Assembly (NCBI GenBank): GCA_017434985.1 | Contig: JAFSFY010000010.1 | Location: forward strand, 1 to 64,000 | Origin: Clostridia bacterium | GTDB lineage: Bacteria; Bacillota; Clostridia; Oscillospirales; Acutalibacteraceae | Direction: 5' to 3' | DNA: 64,000 nt | Shown: in pieces, positions 61,222 through 64,000 of the stretch | How the letters are laid out: the number at the start of each line of letters is the position of its first letter | How positions within the stretch are numbered: the first letter of the stretch is position 1 | Notes under the pieces: generated by a model | Seen by the model: only the letters and a program-made list of their open reading frames with translations | Databases searched by the model: none | Told to the model about the DNA's origin: nothing | Program-made: the position numbers and the translations under genes

Positions 61222-62592
61222 ATGGCAGACAAAACCATCCCTTACAAAATTTATCTGGAAGAAAGCGAACTGCCGAAACAATGGTACAACGTGCGTGCGG
61301 ATATGAAAAACAAACCCGCACCGCTCTTGGACCCCAAAACGGGCAAGCCCATCACCGCCGAAGCGCTCAGCGAAGTGTTCTGCGAAGAACTCGTCAAGCA
61401 GGAGTTGGACGACACCACCCCCTATTTTGACATTCCGCAGCCGATTTTGGACTTCTACAAAATGTACCGTCCCGCGCCGTTGGTGCGCGCGTATTGCTTG
61501 GAAGAGAAATTGCAAACTCCCGCCAAAATTTACTATAAATTTGAGGGTAACAACACCTCGGGAAGCCACAAACTCAACAGCGCCATCGCGCAGGCATACT
61601 ATGCCAAAGAACAAGGCCTCAAAGGTGTCACCACCGAAACGGGTGCGGGACAATGGGGCACGGCGCTGAGTATGGCGTGCGCCTATTTGGGGCTGGATTG
61701 CCAAGTGTATATGGTGAAATGCTCCTACGAACAAAAACCGTTCCGCCGCGAAGTGATGCGCACCTATGGGGCGTCGGTCACCCCCTCACCGTCGGAACTC
61801 ACCGCCATCGGCCGTCAAATTCTCAAAGAACATCCCGGCACCACCGGCAGTCTCGGTTGTGCCATCAGCGAAGCGGTGGAAGCCGCCACCACGCAGGAAG
61901 GATACCGTTACGTGCTCGGCAGTGTGCTCACGCAGGTGCTGCTGCATCAAACGGTTATCGGCCTCGAAACCAAAACCGCGATGGACAAATACGGCATCAA
62001 GCCCGACATCATCATCGGTTGTGCGGGCGGCGGTTCCAATCTCGGCGGTCTTATCTCGCCGTTTATGGGCGAAAAATTGCGCGGCGAAGCGGATTACCGC
62101 TTCATCGCGGTGGAGCCCGCCTCCTGCCCGAGCTTGACCCGCGGCAAATACGTGTACGACTATTGTGACACCGGTCGCGTGTGCCCGCTTGCCAAGATGT
62201 ACACCCTCGGCAGTGGGTTTATCCCCTCCTCCACCCATTCGGGCGGTTTGCGTTACCACGGGATGAGCAGTGTGCTCAGCCAGTTGTATGACGACGGCTT
62301 GATGGAAGCCCGTTCGGTGGAACAAACGTCGGTGTTTGCCGCCGCGCAGGAATTTGCCCGTGTGGAAGGCATTCTTCCCGCCCCCGAAAGCAGTCACGCC
62401 ATCCGCGTCGCCATCGACGAGGCGCTCAAATGCAAAGAAACCGGCGAAGAAAAGACCATCCTCTTCGGTCTCACCGGTACCGGCTACTTCGATATGTTCG
62501 CCTATCAAAAATTCAACGACGGCTTGATGGGCGACTACATCCCCACCGACGAAGAGATCGCCCGCGGTCTTGCCAATCTGCCGCAAGTGTAA
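61222..62592 (+). CDS. TrpB2-like tryptophan synthase beta chain
   Basis: This is a 456-residue PLP enzyme, longer than the classic TrpB1 (about 400) and with the TrpB2 N-terminal extension (YLEESELPKQWYN, PAPLLDPKTGKPI). The PLP Lys is in NNTSGSHKLNSA (about residue 120), and the phosphate loop is GCAGGGSNLGG. TrpB2 enzymes make tryptophan from serine or phosphoserine and indole, often without TrpA. No trpA or other trp genes are here, so indole salvage is likely. AAAGGAGCC nine bases upstream fixes the ATG; an in-frame reading that starts inside the T-box is not real. It is controlled by the Trp T-box. Confidence 0.92.
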   Translation: MADKTIPYKIYLEESELPKQWYNVRADMKNKPAPLLDPKTGKPITAEALSEVFCEELVKQELDDTTPYFDIPQPILDFYKMYRPAPLVRAYCLEEKLQTPAKIYYKFEGNNTSGSHKLNSAIAQAYYAKEQGLKGVTTETGAGQWGTALSMACAYLGLDCQVYMVKCSYEQKPFRREVMRTYGASVTPSPSELTAIGRQILKEHPGTTGSLGCAISEAVEAATTQEGYRYVLGSVLTQVLLHQTVIGLETKTAMDKYGIKPDIIIGCAGGGSNLGGLISPFMGEKLRGEADYRFIAVEPASCPSLTRGKYVYDYCDTGRVCPLAKMYTLGSGFIPSSTHSGGLRYHGMSSVLSQLYDDGLMEARSVEQTSVFAAAQEFARVEGILPAPESSHAIRVAIDEALKCKETGEEKTILFGLTGTGYFDMFAYQKFNDGLMGDYIPTDEEIARGLANLPQV

Positions 62593-62605
62593 TTGCTACA
62601 TAACG

Positions 62606-62645
62606 AAAGAAGCTCCTTGTATGAAACACAAGGGGCTTCTTTTGT
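62606..62645 (+). terminator. Terminator after the TrpB2 gene
   Basis: AGAAGCTCCTTGT pairs with ACAAGGGGCTTCT (one wobble), followed by TTTTG. Confidence 0.85.
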
Positions 62646-62684
62646 TTTTTTACGCATATACTGTTACCACAAGGAGTGTTGTTT

Positions 62685-63377
62685 ATGTCCTGGGATCTGT
62701 TGTTGACTATGTTGACCGATTTTTCGTATCTGTCGGTGCTCGTTCGCATTTTGGCGGCGGCGGTGCTCGGCGGCGCCATCGGCTGGGAACGCGGCCGCCA
62801 CGGCCGTGCGGCGGGGTTGCGCACCCACATTCTGGTGTGCGTCGGCGCGGCGGTCACGGCGTTGACGGGCTTGTTCACCACCACCGTACTCGGTACGGGC
62901 GGTGACCCGTCGCGTATTGCGGCGCAAGTGGTGTCGGGCATCGGCTTTTTAGGTGTCGGGATGATTCTCGTGCGCAACCGCACGGTGGTGACGGGTCTCA
63001 CCACCGCCGCGGGCTTGTGGGCCACCGCTGCTATCGGCATCGCCGTCGGCTACGGGTTCTATCTCGGTGCTGCCGCTGCTACCGTGCTCTGCATCATTGC
63101 GGTGCCGCTGCTCGGTCACTTTGAGGAAAAGGGCAAGACCCTCACCAACATCTACCTCGAAATTGCCGACACCTCGAAGACAGGCATCATCGTCCGTCAG
63201 TTACGCTCGTTGTTCTCCACCCCCGTCACGGTGGACGTGGTGTCCCCCAAAAGCAACGCGCAAGGGCGGGTCGGCATTTTGTTGCTGGTGAAAACCTACA
63301 CCATCCCCGAAGAGGTACTCACCGCCATCGAGGCCATCGACGGCATCGACTTCGCGGTGGAAGAATGCAACACGTAA
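62685..63377 (+). CDS. MgtC/SapB-family membrane protein
   Basis: This is a 230-residue protein. Four or five helices in residues about 1-145 carry the family signature RILAAAVLGGAIGWERGRHGRAAGLRTHILVCVGAA and SRIAAQVVSGIGFLGVGMIL. The C-terminal 80 residues are an ACT-like soluble domain. MgtC relatives modulate membrane ATPase or magnesium-linked homeostasis. AAGGAG eight bases before 62685 decides the start. No magnesium riboswitch is visible in the short upstream space. Confidence 0.88.
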   Translation: MSWDLLLTMLTDFSYLSVLVRILAAAVLGGAIGWERGRHGRAAGLRTHILVCVGAAVTALTGLFTTTVLGTGGDPSRIAAQVVSGIGFLGVGMILVRNRTVVTGLTTAAGLWATAAIGIAVGYGFYLGAAAATVLCIIAVPLLGHFEEKGKTLTNIYLEIADTSKTGIIVRQLRSLFSTPVTVDVVSPKSNAQGRVGILLLVKTYTIPEEVLTAIEAIDGIDFAVEECNT

Positions 63378-63382
63378 AAACC

Positions 63383-63415
63383 AAAACGGACGCATCCGTC
63401 GGATGCGTCCGTTTT
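63383..63415. terminator. Bidirectional terminator
   Basis: AAAACGGACGCATCC, GTC loop and perfect complement, between convergent genes. Confidence 0.88.
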
Positions 63416-63417
63416 AT

Positions 63418-64000
63418 TTATCGGTATTTTTTAACAATTGCGTTTAACTCATCAAATTTGTTTTGAATGTCCGCCGCCAGTTTGAATTGCGTGTGGCAAC
63501 GGCGTAGGTTTTGCTCGGGGTCGTGGATGCGGAAATAGGTATCCCCCGACAGGTAATCGGTGAGGAAGCGAATCCCGCATTCCAGCGTCATCATATACGC
63601 CCCGTACGGCAGATAGTCTTTCTCCGTGTCGGTAAGCGCATCGCCGCACGCTTCAAGGAACCCACGGGTGTATTCTTCAAAAAGCGTAAGATCACAGTAT
63701 ACTTTGGACAGATCCGGCTCATCCTCCGCGGCAGGGTTGGTACCAAAGCGAATGCTATCGCCAAAATCGTACACCGACAAACCCGGCATCACGGTATCAA
63801 GGTCAATCACCGCCATCGGTTCGCCCGTTTGGTCATCCAGCAACACGTTGTTGAGTTTTGTATCGTTGTGGGTAACGCGCAACGGCAATTTTCCCTCTTT
63901 AAGCAGATTCGTAAGCACGGCCGTATCGTCCTTTCGCTCCCGTACAAACGCAATCTCCTCTTGTACCGAAGCGGCACGACCGCACACATCTGCCGCCACC
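63418..64000 (-). CDS. Partial sugar-kinase-like protein (aminoglycoside phosphotransferase fold; 5' end outside window)
   Basis: The C-terminal roughly 193 residues are present and the frame runs off the right edge. RVTHNDTKLNNVLLDD holds the catalytic HxD-x-x-x-x-N loop, and AVIDLDTVMPGLSVYDFGDSIR holds the metal-binding Asp (DLD). The VIDLDTVMPG and DFGDSIRFG forms resemble N-acetylhexosamine 1-kinases (NahK type) more than antibiotic kinases. If so, it phosphorylates GlcNAc or GalNAc released from host glycans, but the substrate cannot be settled from this part. Confidence 0.75.
   Translation of the reverse strand, partial: VAADVCGRAASVQEEIAFVRERKDDTAVLTNLLKEGKLPLRVTHNDTKLNNVLLDDQTGEPMAVIDLDTVMPGLSVYDFGDSIRFGTNPAAEDEPDLSKVYCDLTLFEEYTRGFLEACGDALTDTEKDYLPYGAYMMTLECGIRFLTDYLSGDTYFRIHDPEQNLRRCHTQFKLAADIQNKFDELNAIVKKYR

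Overview
The window looks like a chromosomal segment of an uncultured, anaerobic, gut-type Clostridia (Oscillospirales-like) bacterium. This is inferred from gene content, not from a marker gene: an IspH fused to ribosomal protein S1, DUF5685, DUF378 and DUF6472-type small proteins, a rubrerythrin next to a Fur/PerR repressor, a T-box leader, ECF transporter parts, SipW-type surface proteins and many AraC regulators of glycan use. Genes use the standard code, AGGAGG-type ribosome sites and tight hairpin terminators. No rRNA, tRNA, CRISPR array, insertion sequence or prophage was seen.

Layout. 1-4.8 kb: a surface-fibre operon with two SipW/TasA-like proteins carrying beta-helix repeats and one cell-wall pilin-like protein. 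The two spacers carry the same double hairpin. 4.8-15.3 kb: small carbohydrate units, namely manA with a GH2 beta-mannosidase, three AraC regulators, a creatininase-type amidohydrolase with a 700-residue GH20-N-domain protein, a TIM-barrel sugar isomerase and an ECF transporter S component. 15.4-19 kb: a truncated MocR regulator, PerR with a perfect PerR box, rubrerythrin, an AT-rich insert, the tail of a lost second rubrerythrin, and a structured RNA ahead of a Cys-rich 66-residue protein. 19-21.6 kb: small membrane proteins and lipoproteins. 21.6-39.7 kb: ordinary core genes (malQ, nadE, rlmH, a WalJ-type hydrolase, murA, LUD, rpiB, ispH-S1, plsC, cmk, a BaiN-like flavoprotein, RpiR regulator, DnaJ-like, DUF5685, DUF378, ackA, tmcAL).

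39.7-60 kb is the standout: nine related Asp-box beta-propeller proteins on one strand (six without a visible signal peptide, three exported), headed by a sugar-binding lipoprotein and a divergent AraC regulator. Promoters and terminators split it into three transcription units: 59.1-47.0 kb, 46.8-45.1 kb and 44.9-39.7 kb. I infer one inducible pathway in which surface proteins act first, an ABC transporter (permeases not in the window) imports oligosaccharide, and cytosolic propellers finish the job. The glycan is unknown. 60-64 kb: a lipoprotein, a small XRE regulator, a Trp-type T-box controlling a TrpB2-like enzyme, an MgtC-family membrane protein and the 3' part of a sugar-kinase-like gene cut by the window edge.

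Domain calls rest on motif recognition by eye. No database search was possible.
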